A stretch of DNA of 64,000 nucleotides from Synchiropus splendidus (GCF_027744825.2 NC_071351.1:17993001-18057000), one strand, 5' to 3'. Shown: positions 47,557 to 60,754, counted from the stretch's first letter. Numbers and translations: made by a program. Notes: generated by a model from the letters alone, not told the origin.

Positions 47557-50500
47557 ATGGCACAGAAATACCCCTCAGTGGTAAGTGACTGTTTCGAGTT
47601 GGTGTTATGTGCATAAACGAGTAAATACAGTGACCGTGTCCGACTGCGCGACGATGAAAATGTCAACAAGAAGGAAAAAAAGTCATCGTCAACCAGTCCC
47701 TTGCTTACAGCTTAAGTACAGTTTGCTTTTGTGTGTTTTGTGGCTTCTACGAGAATGGAAGGCCGTTTTTTACAGTGTGGTCAGTATGTTTATGTACGAG
47801 CTGATATCAGATACATTCTCTTGTACTTCTTACTGTAATATGTAGCATTTATTATTTTTCAATTCTTGATATAGTGGTATATTTTATGCTCCCCTATATG
47901 TTTTTGTATTTCCCGTGCCTGCTGTTTTCACATTGTATGCATATTTCACTCATTTAAATTAAAGCGTATTAAATTAAAGAGTATTTGCAGATTACTTTAC
48001 TGTCTTCATTCTCTTCATTCCGTTTATTTCCTGCGGAAATGCGTCGGTGTGTGGGTTCTAATTATTTCAAACTCTTTCCAGAAAAGGCCAAGAAGTAAAC
48101 TGTGGAACGTGGAAAAGTGGTATTTTTCATGATTTAGTGCACACTGTCAAATCCATCAATTGAATTTCAATTATTACAACACCATCACCCAAATGTGGAC
48201 ATCTTGTAGTAAACTTTTAAGGAGACTGCTCTTCAATTTAGCAGGTTGAGTGGTATATAAAATGGTAAATTGCTCTTACTCATATCACGCTTTTATGCTT
48301 TTATGTCAAAAGAACAAGGCAGCAATCTCTTTGTTTTCTATTTCAGTGATAGTGTTTTTTTGTTATCTGAGGTTGTGTTCTGGACATTTGTGTGTATTCC
48401 TCTGCAGGACTGAAACTCCCGTGGTCCAACAAGAAACATCCGAAAATCAATAAAAGTCCCTATCAACAAAAACAGAAAGGTAAATGACTGTCTAATACCA
48501 AATATCGTTGTCATTGTGGTTGCTTTACAAGTTATATTTATTTTAAATCTGTGTCCGTCTATGAGGTGATATTCTAACAGATTCTGTAATGACCATAAAA
48601 ACAAATTATTGTACTCATTTTTTTTTTCAGTGGGCCAAGTTCAGAAGAGTCCAAGAGCCTGAGCATCGAGAAAACACCTGTGAAGACATCGCATCTAGGA
48701 AGAGAAACAACTCCCTTTCTACAGAAACTCAAAGAAGTTGGACAGACCAAAATGACAAGGTACGTTTGAGTTAGAGCAACTTAAATTGATTGCTGTTGTG
48801 ACATTTGAAGGTAGTGTTGTATGAACGTATCAAAGGTGTGTTCTTGAACATATACATCGTAGACTTGCAGGGCTTAAAACATGTGACCTTATTCAGACAT
48901 TGTCTTTCAGAGTAGGGGTGAGTTGTCCGGATTTGGAGAAGATTATAATCTATATGATGTCATGCAATTTATTTCCTTGGAAATGTTCAAGTCCCAAAAT
49001 ATTTGCGCATGAAATATAAGCATTTGTATTTAATATAGATGCTTTGGGTTTTAAGCATGTATTTTTTTCTCAGGTCGAGGAAGCAGTTGACACCTGTGAA
49101 AATACCACCACAGCCCAGACCTGAGCCTGATGATGATTTTTTGATTCTGGATCTAGATGATCCACTTTGGATTACCATCCCAAAGAAAAACACAGCACAG
49201 TTGAAAGAAGGAGTTCGCCAGAGACTGCACCAAAGGAAGAGGCCCCTAAGGTCTAGTCTGAAAATAGTCTGAAAAGGAAGGAAAAATTGTCAGAGGCAAT
49301 CTACTCCAGTGGAAAGTGTTGATGATGTTATTGTTAACAATGACAAACCAAATAAGAAGCAAAAACAACCCCTCATGAAGACGTCCTCTAAAGAGACTAA
49401 AACAGTGGAAGATCCCGTTGGTGGCAAGCGAGACAAAGTGCACTCCCCAGAGACCAAGAAATTAGCTAAAATGAAAGTGACACACACAAATGAGTCATTG
49501 ACAAAGACACGGAAAGAAAAACACACATTTGAAGGAGAAAAAAATGTCTCTGACGACGCTGTGGAAAACAATCATGATCCACAGAGTGGCATGCATCGAG
49601 AAGACCTGGATTCTGTTCGGGTAAGAATGTTATTTTGTGTCATTCTGGTAAAAGACATGCTGAGTTACCTATTGTAACTTCAGTTCTATGAATACAAGCG
49701 ATGCAACCAATAGCGAATCCCGTTAGACGGCAGAGCACGTATGACAGAATTGAAATGTTTTACCCGCCATTCACCATCTGCTTTAAAGTGTTAGTTTAAA
49801 GTCATTTTTACAACCACCAAAATGTAATACAAGTAACATCCGACTTATGACCGGGATCGGTTCCGACCAACCGGTTGTAAGTCAGATTGGACGTAAGTCG
49901 AATGCCATTCAAAATGGCCAACGCTATGCTGGGATACTGTGCTGCCGTAACTGTCGTACACGATGCCGGGCTGCAACAGGTTGCGGTGCGAGACATTGAA
50001 TAAAAAAATTAAATAAGCATCTGCTGGCTGTGGTCATGCGTGTGGGTGGACGTAAGTCGAGCAGGTTGTAAGTCGGATCTTACTTGTAAATATATTTGTA
50101 AAACACATAAGCACTTTTAACTAGGGCTGAACGATTTTGGAAAATAATCTAATTGCGTTTTTTTTCTCTCAATATTGCGATTGCGATTAAATGTGCGATT
50201 GTTTGAGGTCCTCTTCTCATGTATTTTACAGCAAACACAACTAATAAATCAATCTGTATTGTAATAAACCATATGTGATTCAGTATATATAATTGTTCTT
50301 CCTTATAGGCTATTCTTATGTTAAGATAAAGGCAAATGAAGCATGAATTAAAATGAAAGATGGTTTATTTGTCTACTTCAGTTTCAACTGTAGACTTACT
50401 AAACTGATAAATCACACAAACTAAAGTGCATATTACAACAATAACGGAAACCAATATGTGGCTTTACCACTCTAACACGTCCAACTCTTCATGTAAACGT

Positions 50501-53500
50501 AGATTGCACGTTTTAAGCACTGTCTGAACATAAACATAATTAGTAATAAAAAAATAGCCGATTGGACAATAGACGTCACATGACTACCGGAAATGCGCAT
50601 GGAGTAACAGGCACGTATTGCCGCCACTTCTACGAGAGCGCATCAGTTTTATTTACAGGTGCGAGAAGAGGTGCAAAAGGGTACACGCTCATATGAATCG
50701 TGTTTTACGAGTATGTGGAACTTATGCACCCGTTTTGGCTGTTGTTGAGGTGGAAAACTTGGCAATGTGTCACAATTGCAGTTGCAAGAGCTCGTGTTTA
50801 GCTACTTGTATCTGTGCACTTAGAAAATGAAGGCGAAATTACTTTTCGTGTTTGTATGAATGTAACTCTTTTTACACGCACGTGCCACGGGGTTTACAGA
50901 TGCAAAACGGCAGTTACGCGTATGTGCCTCTGACACATGGATACGAGTCTTGTGTTACGGGTATGTGCCACTTTTGCACCCATTTTACCTTCATAGGCTA
51001 AAGCCGTAATTTACAGCTCAATGGCTAAAGCTCACCGTTGCGCTGCACCACCAACGTGAAAGTCACATGACCAGTCAAATTGCAGCCTTACGGTTAGAAA
51101 ATCACGTTTTATCATACTGCGGTATAATCGCAAATCCAATTAATCGTTCAGCCCTACTTTTAACTTGAATCGTACCACTTAACAACTCAGTCACCAAATC
51201 GGTGATAAAAACAATAAAGGAGAAACCATTCTAAAAGGTACAAATGCAGTACTTTGTTGTTGATGTAATTCTTTTGTTTACCTTTTTATTTTAAACAGAG
51301 GAGGAGCTCATGATATCCCCGACAAACAAAGGTGGAAGACCAACCAAGTCATCATCTGCTCCAGATGGAAATCACATTGAGAGTTGTCAAATCCTTGAGA
51401 AGAGGAAAGGAAAGAGTTTTGGTTGGCTTCACCTCAGGATACCCCAGAGCCAGAATCCAAAGATGAATCGCCGGTTGCAATGTCTAAACAAAACACAGCC
51501 AAACCTAGTTCACCTGTGAAAAAATCTCAAGCTGTCTTGAAGAGGGGGAAAAATGGAACCGTTTCAGAGAATCTGAGTTGTGATAAAAAGGATAATAAAA
51601 GAAGTAAAAACAAAAGAATCAAGAATTCACTGATTCAGGATCGAGTCCAGGAACAAAAATATCTCGTACTACCAAGCCCCTCACAGCCATCTGACCACAG
51701 CACACACTTGGGTAAGTTAAACGCATTATTATTTTTAGTCGTAGTTGTAGTCGAATAATTTGTTGTATTTGTATTATTATTATCACACACACAGTACATT
51801 TTCATTAAAATAATTGCTTATTCATTTTTTTCTAGCTTTTTAGCATATTCATTTTGTTCTTCTTAGAACTGGCTTTGTCCTGCACCTGTTGTTTCATTTA
51901 GTTGTGTTTAGTTTGTATTTGTATTTACCATTAGCTCGGCAGAGAGACGGTGATCTGCAGTTAGATTTTGGTTGCTGAGGAAGCAAGTTTTTGATTGTAT
52001 GTACATGGGAGGAAATGCATGTTCAGCATTAAGCGCTCCTTTAACCTGTGGGCCACAAAGGATGATGGAGGTTTCACACTTTGTGCCTGGGTATTTTTGT
52101 ATTTTTCAAAACAAGACGGTAACATTTGTTCATTTTCACAGGACACCAAGAAGCCAACTCTCATCAGCTTTTATCACCAAGCAGAGATAAACGCAGAAGG
52201 AAACCTCTGGGTGAATGGTGGAAAGTTGACGCCTTAGAGGAAGCAGAGACGTTGCCACCTGATCTGCCGTCGTCCACTACAATTAAACCTTCAAAAGAAA
52301 GAGAAGCTCATCCCAAAAAAATTGGAGGATCTGGACATCTGACTGTTAAGAGTCGTAGAAGAGCATCAAAGCCTGTTGGGGGAGCTCTTGTGTCTCGCTT
52401 GAACCAAAGCAGGAAAACCCTTAAATCAATCCCCAAATCAACCACGAAGACCCCCAGTGGAGCACATCAGAGACAGTAGGAGCAAAACATCCTCTTTTGT
52501 TTGTTTCTTCATTTAGCCAATATTAGTCATTGTTTTACAGCAGATACCAAGATGAAGCTGAGTTGCCTGCTTCAGGCTCCAAAGTTACACTCATACAGAA
52601 GAATGGCTGGAGTGCATGCAAAGTCATTATGCAGGATGAGAGCTCAGGCCATGAGGGGCTGAACAGCACGTAAGCAAGCGCTCAGTCTTCATTACTAACT
52701 CATGCTTTTCATTTTATCTTATTTTTTTTAACAATTCATTTGCTTCCAGGTTTGATGTCTGTCTGAGTGGACCATCATCCAGGATTGATCTGGACGTGTG
52801 TGAGGACTCGGGTATGTTGTTAAAGCTTGTTTATAAACCTGAGCGTTCTCTCAGGCCCTGCACACCCTTTACACTTGCTAAACACAGTCCATTCTCTCTA
52901 CCTCACTCTTCCCCTTTCCCACTGAACCAATTGGTCAAACTGGGTTGCAGCCTTGGATGAATTCAATTTATTTACTGTTTCACGGCTAAGCGTTGCCTCG
53001 TCTGAAGTGCCTCAATTATAGTTGAGAAGTTCAAATTTCAGGAACTTGTAAATTCTTTTATCCCTTCTCAGGGATTTTAATTTTTACTTCCTGTGCTCTA
53101 GATTTGTCATCATCCCAAATGCCTCCCGCTGAGCTGTCGATGTCTGACCTGTGTGCTCCCCCTCTCAAACCTATGGCGCTCCAGCCCGTGAACAGAACTA
53201 ACCTGACCCGCTGCATGATGAGTCTTTGGTCCTCTCCTGCTGTTGGTATGATTCTTTTGTGTCTGTTTTTGTTTGGTTCAGTGCTGTGTGCACAGCGTTG
53301 TTTCTTTCACAAGTTTCTAAAAAGTCTCGAAAGGTTATTTTGTACATGGTTCTTTTTAAATAGCAGAAGAAAAGGAAGTGTTAGTATGAGAGGTAATCAA
53401 AAAGGCCATTTTCATAATAAGAACATTACTATTATAGTCGTATGATTTAATATTTAATAATTAAGTATTTCAAACTGACACTTCATAAATTTGGGAAGCT

Positions 53501-54931
53501 GGAGAAAATTCATTGTCAGACATTTATTGCTCTATGCTTTTAAATAATTAACGTTAGGAACAGAAACTAGAAAACACAGCATTAAACATCATCCAGTTCC
53601 AGTGTTGGGCGTCGACCCCAGTCCCAGATCTGCTTTAACCAGAGTGAAAGCCTTGACTTCACTGGTGTGACTGGAACCGTCGTCGTCATATTTTGGCAAG
53701 ACACGCACGCCGTTGTGGCTCCTTCACTGCAATAGTAATCAATCACACAAATGTGTCTTTTGCTAATTGAAATGTAAAGTTTGGCTGTTCTGTGAGTGAT
53801 GAATAGCACCATTTGATCCCTTTGACAAGTGATTTATCTCTTTTCTCCCAGTTTCCATTAAGAAAGGTTCTGAACTTCCCAAAATCAAAGTCCTAGCTCA
53901 TCCGTCTCAATAGCAATAGACAAATGGCAAACACAATGTTCTTTTCAGTTGCTGGTGTCGAGACACTCAAGTGTGAAGCTGAACTCTGCAGTTGTCTTTA
54001 TGAATCCACTCCCTCAGAGCGTTGGGCATCATGGAGGACAGCAACAATGGAACGGTTTCAAGTGGGATGTTCATTCTCGGCTCCTACATGAAGAAACCTG
54101 TCTGTGTGGATCACAGCGCCACCACAGTCAGTCACTCTTCTACCTCCTGTTTTTCCAAAATGTTTGATTTTTTGTTTCAAATAACAAAAAAAGTTTCGTT
54201 TTATTTCATCACTGTAAAGGTGTTCCACTTGTCAACAAGTACTTTGAAGGTGACCATCAATCTACAAGAGTCTTGCTTCATACCGGGTCACTCCTTCATC
54301 GTGCCATGTGGTAAGGACCTCTGCCACAAAATACATTCTGGTGAAAAGTCAAAATGATCTGTATTGACTTGAAGAGTTTTTCCCACTGCTGATAAAATAT
54401 ATTATACTAATACAGAAGAGTTGTGGCAGCCATGTGGGAAAGTGGTTCTCTGATGTGGCTGGGACCAGCTGCAGCCCCACTGAGACCCTCGAAGGAAAGA
54501 ACTGTAGATAATGAATGAGTCCTGGGATTGCACTGTAAACTCCTTCACTTCTCTGCTGAACGTTTTCCTGAGAGGGATTGACTTTTTTCAACAGCATCAA
54601 TAAATTAAACTTTTTTTTTATGTCACTTTTCATACAAAATGCAACAAACGCTTTTCTCAAGAGGTTCGGTCCACTCTCATGGAAGATAAAGACTGTGGAC
54701 CGTACGCATGCCCTCACGCTCACAGACATCTCGATACATATGTGCAACACGAACAGATGACCCATCATTTTCTCAGCGCTCACTTGTCTTTTCTCCACCA
54801 GGCCACACCTACAGCATTCACAACCTCACCACTCTGCCTGCAGCCCTCTTCTTCACCAGGATACAAGTCCAGGCTGATGGAGACGTATGCAGATGTACAT
54901 TTTGTGTATCTTTGGTGACTACAGTTGTTTA
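47557..54931 (+). CDS. cenpc: CENP-C-like centromere protein gene (multi-exon)
   Basis: The first coding exon is 47557-47580 (MAQKYPSV, donor GTAAGT). Later exons that splice in frame with each other are 48632-48760 to 49075 (KMTR/SRKQLTPVKIPPQPRPEP), and 51423-51711, 52142-52475, 52541-52669, 52750-52811, 53102-53245 and 53852 onward. Three CENP-C-like segments appear in order: an acidic stretch with IPKK (DDDFLILDLDDPLWITIPKK), a central-region-like RRRKPLGEWWKVD, and a C-terminal cupin. CENP-C bridges CENP-A nucleosomes and the Mis12 complex. The second conserved CENP-C motif before the cupin was not found. Frames conflict between exons at 48.4 and 48.6 kb, near 49260-49310, and near 51400. 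It may be a decaying copy. Confidence 0.7.
49683..49775 (-). mobile_element. DIRS-like terminal fragment in an intron
   Basis: AACCAATAGCGAATCCCGTT, then AGACGGCAGAGCACGTATGA matches the right end of copy A (2360-2402) with few changes. Only the terminal piece is present. It lies in the CENP-C-like intron just after the exon ending near 49620. Confidence 0.65.
49830..50086. mobile_element. MITE with ~24-bp inverted repeats, TA-flanked
   Basis: Ends CAAGTAACATCCGACTTATG and, inverted, CAAGTAAGATCCGACTTACA, flanked by TA on both sides (49828-49829 and 50087-50088), pointing to a Tc1/mariner-type mobiliser. Internally the CGACTTAC motif recurs in both orientations. Length 257 bp, no coding capacity. 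Confidence 0.75.
50123..51155. mobile_element. Non-autonomous inverted-repeat DNA transposon (~1 kb)
   Basis: It starts AGGGCTGAACGATT and ends with its reverse complement AATCGTTCAGCCCT. A perfect 10-bp duplication ACTTTTAACT flanks it (50113-50122 and 51156-51165). The TIR resembles hAT-type ends, for which 8 bp is expected; the extra 2 bp may be chance. The interior has diverged repeats of GTATGTG..ACTT.TGCACCC.TTT and no transposase. Confidence 0.8.
52142..52475 (+). CDS. cenpc: CENP-C-like exon with central-region motif
   Basis: Acceptor CATTTTCACAG and donor ACA|GTAGGA. The exon reads SPSRDKRRRKPLGEWWKVDA, then a basic Ser/Lys-rich tail (KSRRRASKPVGGALVSRL). RxxRxPxxWW is the CENP-C nucleosome-binding pattern: Arg anchors on the acidic patch of H2A/H2B, and the aromatic pair contacts the CENP-A tail. 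It joins the exons before and after it in phase. Confidence 0.7.
54019..54931 (+). CDS. cenpc: CENP-C-like cupin domain exons
   Basis: Three exons: 54019-54126 (EDSNNGTVSSGMFILGSYMK, then KPVCVDHSATT), 54222-54311 (VFHLSTSTLKVTINLQESCF, then IPGHSFIVPCG) and 54802-54931 (HTYSIHNLTTLPAALFFTRI, then QVQADGD). The G.SF.VP.G..Y.I.NL pattern is the C-terminal cupin of CENP-C, which makes the protein dimerise. The first two join in phase 0 and the last two in phase 1, giving one continuous domain. The stop lies at 54929-54931. Confidence 0.8.
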
Positions 54932-54934
54932 GTT

Positions 54935-55600
54935 TTGTCATAGTTTTGTAAATAGTTCACTTTTCTGTGAAGCAGTTCTGTCTTTCAGTGTTGTGTTTAT
55001 ACAGAATAGGACTTTTTACTGCATATCATTTTGGTAAAAGTCAAGGTTTTATTGTTATTAAGTTGTCAAAAACGTTTTTTGGGTCGCAACGCCCTCATGA
55101 CTTCAGTAAAATTCTTTGTTCACTTTGCTTCCAGTATGATTTGATTAATTTTCAAGTTGTATGTACTTATGTCAGTGAAGCAGGTTTGAAAACCACCTGT
55201 TTCCAAACTCTATTTTTGGTCCTTAATTATAACTCACTGGCATGTTGACATCTGATGTATCAGCACAAGAACAAATAACAGACTGTGCCCAAGCACTGGT
55301 TGCACATGTCCCTTGACCATGCAAGCTCATATCATATTAACAGTCTTGAGGAAGCGTTGTCACTTCCAGAATGTCCAAATGATAGTCATGTTTGGCCTGG
55401 TACAGATGCTGCATTTGACCAGTGACAGAGCTTTATCTGTCCAATGTCAAACCCTTGCTGCATGCTATTGCAGACATCGGGACTCTGGAAGACCTTAGTA
55501 GTGTGAGTGCTTCCCATATTTCCAAATGTTGCCTCCACGCTTAACTTGTTACCAAGACAGTTGTAGAGATCTGGGAACAACTGACCAATGAAGCCAATGA
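54935..55600. other. Interval after CENP-C-like gene, nothing recognised
   Basis: No exon, repeat family or terminal repeat could be supported. DIRS-like sequence begins at about 55610. Confidence 0.35.
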
Positions 55601-56899
55601 TGTGATGGTGATGGATATACCCCCACAGGTCCACTCCCTATGACCTATCCTGGAAGTTTTCAATCGTTCCTTTTTTCCATCTCTCTTTGACCATAGTCCG
55701 AGTGCAGCAGAGATGGGAGGAATATTGTGGTCAGAGGGCAAAGCCCTCGCTTCACCTGCTGGTCTCTCACACGGACCAAGAACTTGACCGAGCAGTAGAA
55801 GTAGTAGAAGAGGAGGCCACATGGTGATGGATGCACCTCCGCCAGGCACCTCGCATGACCCAGCTGGAGGGCTCCGTCGCCTGTCCCATCCCTCAATGAC
55901 CAAAGTTCGGGTGTAGCAGAGATGGGAGAACCTGAGGCTAACGTAGAGATGAGCTAGTCGGGGCTCCGCCCGTAACTCCAGGTTCGCCAGGCAGGTCAAC
56001 TTGACTAGAGAAGCGTCACGAAAGTAGGTGAAGATTGACCGTAGGTGAAGATTGAGTGGCCTGTCTCTAATCACAGAGTGGTGGCGTGCCAAGAGACCTG
56101 CTGCTATCTCCAAACGCCAGGTCTCACGCCAGTCCGGCCTACTCAATGTCTTGCACCAACGACCTCACCCCCAAGGTCGCGCAAAATGTTGTTAGTCCGA
56201 ATGTAGTGAAGTGGCACCAATAACCCTCCATACAGTGGGTCTGGACATCCCCCTGGGGCCCTCTCGTTGCCAAATCAGGTGCTTCCCTTCTCCGGCAACT
56301 ACACAGGGGAACCTGACGCCATCCCACAGCCACAGCACTAGTTTGAGCCCAACGTGGAAGAACTAGGCACTAATAACCGTCCATATTTGGAGGGAGAAAC
56401 CGCCAGTGGAGAAACGTTTGGCCCATGACGAAGCGCTGCGGAAGAGAATGATTCTTTCATCTATTGGCCAGAGCTGCTGGAAGCACCTGTTAACAGGACA
56501 ACGTGAGGCAAAGAAGAAGCTGCTACGTCAGACAAATAGAAATCTGCAAAAGTTGAGGCGGAACTCCCGGAGGCTGCTTGGTAGGTTTCTGCCAAAGAAA
56601 CTCCTCTGAAGGCTGCTATCGATGTTGCCCCTTTTCACCACCTGTCAGAGTCACCCATAGCTGATTTGTTTTCCTGAAGGCCTTGACTCCATTCAGACTA
56701 GCTCTCAGTGCACTCACGGGCCACACCTTGTACAAGCTCCAGTGGTTCTCATCATTCATTTGTTACCTCAGAAGACGCACAAAGAAATTTGGGAAAAACG
56801 ACTAATCGAGGAGGCCCATAGTTGTCCAAACCATCCTGATGGAGGCCAGGACCAGGAGGAGAGCTGCTTTGTCAGCCACCAGCTCCAAAGCTGTCTGAT

Positions 56900-58860
56900 C
56901 AAGTGGCTCGAAGGGAGCTTCAGAGAGAGACTTTAATGCCAATTGAAGATCCCAATAGGGCCAGATGCATCTGGAAGTGGGTCTGAGTCTTCAAGATCCC
57001 TGCAAGAACTGGACTAGCAGTGGATGTTTACCCAACGGATAGCAGTCCACACCCATTGAGCATTATATGCTTTGAGTGTTGCGGGTGATTTAGCATTTCG
57101 AATAGTGAACTGCACCTCGGGGGCAGAGGACTGCCTGCTAGCCTTGAAGTAGCCATGCTTTGAGGGGACGGCCCAGGATCGGCGGTCCCCTCATAATTTC
57201 TGCCCACTGATGCAGGACTGTTTGCAGGACTTGAACAGGTTGCAGCACACCCTCGTGTGAGTACTCCAGAACACCTCCCGGGACTCTGGAACACCTATGA
57301 GGTCATCTTGACCACAAGGCTTAACCGCCAGCCTTGCAATGTGGCCTGACCTGAGAACCATGGGCAATTACCATGGCCGTCCATACCGGACGTCTGACTG
57401 GCACCGCCAGCTCCTTTGCCAGACGGCCGTCAAGGAGATCCACATTTTGCTGCACGAAACGAATGTTGCTTTGGTATGACGGAAGGTGGTGTGCCCAGGG
57501 TATTGTCGATATCTCGGATGGCCAGGGCCTCACACCGGACCTGTCTATGAGAGTTGCTGCGCCACCGCCACGCCCAGGGTCTATCCAGCCAGAATGAATG
57601 GGTTGTGGAGATGGAGCATTAACAACCCCTCATACATGGGGTCTAATTTTACACTCTGGGTGGCAGGAGCTGCTGCCTCGCCTTTGCCACCTTAAGCTGA
57701 AATAAAAGTGGCATTAACAACCCCTCATATATGGAGTGTAACTTACACTCTGGATCAGCAGGAACTGCGTTGCCCTCTTTTAGCCACTATACGGCTGAAA
57801 TAGATAGTGGCATTAACAATCCTCCATACAGAGAGAAAAAAATATTTACTGAGCAGCTACAGTCAGGGTTCTAGTCTGAGGTGAGCAAGAAAGAGGGAGT
57901 TTATTCACAAATGAACAGATAGTGATGCAGGAATCCTGTGGATCTCGGCACGCTGCACACTCCACAGCACTGGAATGAAGCAGATACTGGTGTCCCCGAG
58001 CCAGTGCTGTGAAAGAGGGCCTACTGGTCGCTGGGTTCGGCTGCTCCTGAAGACAGAAAGAAAAGAGGGAAGGAGGATGCAGACACATCAGAAAAATAGT
58101 GGTCAGCAAAAGTAGAGATTGATGACCAAGAAGCTGCCTGGCAGATTTCTGACAGAGATACTGCCTTGAAAGCAGCCACAGATGTTGCCTGGCCTCAGAT
58201 CGACTGTGCTCTCAGGGATTCCTGTGACTGTTTTCCCGCTGTCTCATAGGCTTTCATCATGGCAATTCTAAGCCAATGTGACAACCTGTGAGGGGACAGT
58301 GCCTGCCCCTTATTACCACCTGCGAGAGCCACCCACAGACTGTCCGTCTTTCTGAAGGGTGGGACTCAATCCAGTTTAGCTTTTTGCGCTCTAACCGGAC
58401 ACATTTTGTGTAAACGCTCATGCTCCTCGTGCTGCTAACTCATGCTAGCTCCTGGGAGGCCTGACCAAGTGGCTCAAAAGGGGCTTCAGACAGTGAATTG
58501 AGTACCAGCTGCAGGTACCAGTACTGACATAAAGGTCTTGAGGTAGGTCTAAGCCTTTTCACACCTCTCATGAAACGGCTCACTAGACGATGCTCGCCGA
58601 TGGGGTGGCCGTCCGGACCATTGTCTGGCATGGAAAGGGCTGCTACATGAACCCGTAATGTAGCTCTGCTCCGACCATTGTTAACCAGATGAAGGAGAAA
58701 ATTAAGGGGCCGATTCTGGGGAGGCTGACTGGGTACCACACCACCGGGAAAAAAAATTGTCGAATTAGTATTGTATGCTCTGAGGGTTGACGGAGCTTTA
58801 ACGTTCTGAACAGTCTATTGGACATCAGGGGACGTGTGACTGATTGTTAACCCTGGTGAA
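56900..58860 (-). pseudogene. DIRS-like tyrosine recombinase, copy C
   Basis: Minus frame 58739-58440 reads FLLHLVNNGRSRATLRVHVA, then HPIGEHRLVSRFMRGVKRLR, then YLQLVLNSLSEAPFEPLGQA. This is the core-binding domain and start of the catalytic domain, better preserved than in copy B. Further minus sequence (57300-56900) matches B's region around the first catalytic block. No open frame spans the Arg-His-Arg-Tyr set. Confidence 0.65.
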
Positions 58861-59200
58861 GCCAAACCTTGAGGGGTCGTCCGAGTATTGGGGGAGCCCT
58901 CGGGGTTCCTGATGCTTGCAGAAGCGCTGACATCGATGGAGGGAACTCCCAGGGCCCTTTGATCCGGATTTGACACATCTCTGGATACCAGCTGGAGCTG
59001 TCTGGAGCTACGACAATCATTCTCACTCTCGGCAGCTGAATTCTCCTCATCAGAGAAAGAAGAAGGCAAGGAGGAGGAAGGGCAAACAGGAGGCCTTCTG
59101 AGTCCAGACTGAGTCCAGCATGACCCCCACAAACGTCATGCTCTGTCTGGGACTGGGACTCTGACTGGGAGTGCGCTTTTCAGGAGGTTTACTCTGAGCC

Positions 59201-59830
59201 TCAATAGCACGATGTGCTCCAACACCAAGCTGGTGTACTCATGACTCCTGTTTCGACCTGGCTAGAATCAACAAGTAGTCCAAGTACGTCAGAATTCGCA
59301 GACCTTGTCTTCTTAATGGATCGAGCCCCGCCTCCACGCACTTTGCGAAGGTGCGAGGCACTAGAGTGCTGTATTATACCTGACCCTCGAGCCCAAACCG
59401 GAAAAACTTCCTCTGACTCTGCCAAACCGTGTTGTGGAGGTAGGCGTCTGCAAGATCAAGATCCACTGAGGTCCAGAACAGTTCTCCACTCTCCTGTCTT
59501 CTTGGGTTTCAGAAAGTACCAGGAGTAAAACCCAGTGTAAGAAGATCGCTTTGGCACTAGCTCGATTACTTCCTTTGACAGGAGAGCGCGGACCTCCTCC
59601 ATCAGAAATGACCGCTGGTTCTCTGAGTTCACCCACGTCCACGTGGTCTCGCACAACCTGGGGTTTGACTGTGAAACTGAAGGGCGTGTCAATAACCGAG
59701 TATCTTCTCGATCCAAATGGGCAGATGAGGAGACAGGCACGTTCAATTCGGAAGATACTCTGTCAAGACAGGCGCCCTGAGCACAGGAGCGGACCCGGCC
59801 TCCGGGGCAGGTCCTGGTCAAAAGGGCCAT
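59201..59830 (-). pseudogene. DIRS-like reverse transcriptase, copy C
   Basis: Frame 59830-59456 holds LLSKEVIELVPKRSSYTGFY, then SWYFLKPKKTGEWRTVLDLS, extending further 5' than copy B. After a gap the polymerase box appears as YLDY (59275-59286) in RILTYLDYLLILA, so the second Asp is Tyr. Upstream text (SVSQSNPRLCETTWTWVNSE) is shared with B. Confidence 0.7.
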
Positions 59831-60754
59831 CGGTGCTCAGCGCCCAATGTTCTTCAAAAACAGACTCGCTTTTGTCAGCTGGGGAAGTAGGGTCCCAAAC
59901 TTGCAGTGTACCTTTATCTGACACTGCAACTCTCCTAAGATTGAGAGCCGAGGGACCGGCCCACTCATCCTCAGAAAGAGATGACTCTGTAGATGATGAT
60001 GTCCTGCCTGGCTCTGTGAGGTTTGGAGGGCTGCAGAGAACAGAATCACAGACAGACATCGCATAAGACATCATACAAGGGAGCTGAGAACAGAACATGT
60101 CTGGCATGCAGCTCCTACTGTGTGATCCTCTGAAGTGGTGGCTTTCATGGTCCTGTGGCGACCCCTGCTGGAAACTGCCGAGTCTGAGGAATAAAAAGAG
60201 TTAATGGCAGAATAGAAACTCTCCCAACTTTCGGCTGGAACCGGGATCTGTTGAGAGACGGGAAAGAGTTATTTGACGCCTATGCTTCTTATTGTGGCGA
60301 AGCTGAAGAAAAACATAACTTCTTGGCTCCAGAAACTTCCCCAGGGACAGTTCTGTCGTCAGGGATAGAGACCGTTACTATAATGCTCTGTCTCCTGAGA
60401 TCATGTCAAAAAAAAACGAATTTTTGAAGCGGGAGTTCACACTGACTGGAACCAGGAGAAAACTTGACGGGTGATAAACCCTAATTTTGGGCAGAGAAGA
60501 AACAGACCCGATACCAAAGTAATGGATCTTATTTTTTATTCAAGTTAGACTTTGGTTTCGATGCATAGTTTTAGATACAAAGTTCTTCCTACGCTTTTGG
60601 AGAGAGCAGAGGTGAGAGCAGCTAACTGGTCTCTCCAAGAGGAGCAGCAATGATCAGCGCAGCTATTATACGGCTGCTGCCTCCGGGCGGCGCATTTGTG
60701 TGGAGGAGGCGGTGCGAGCAGAGCACCATGCCGACGGACTGTTGAATCTCCAAA

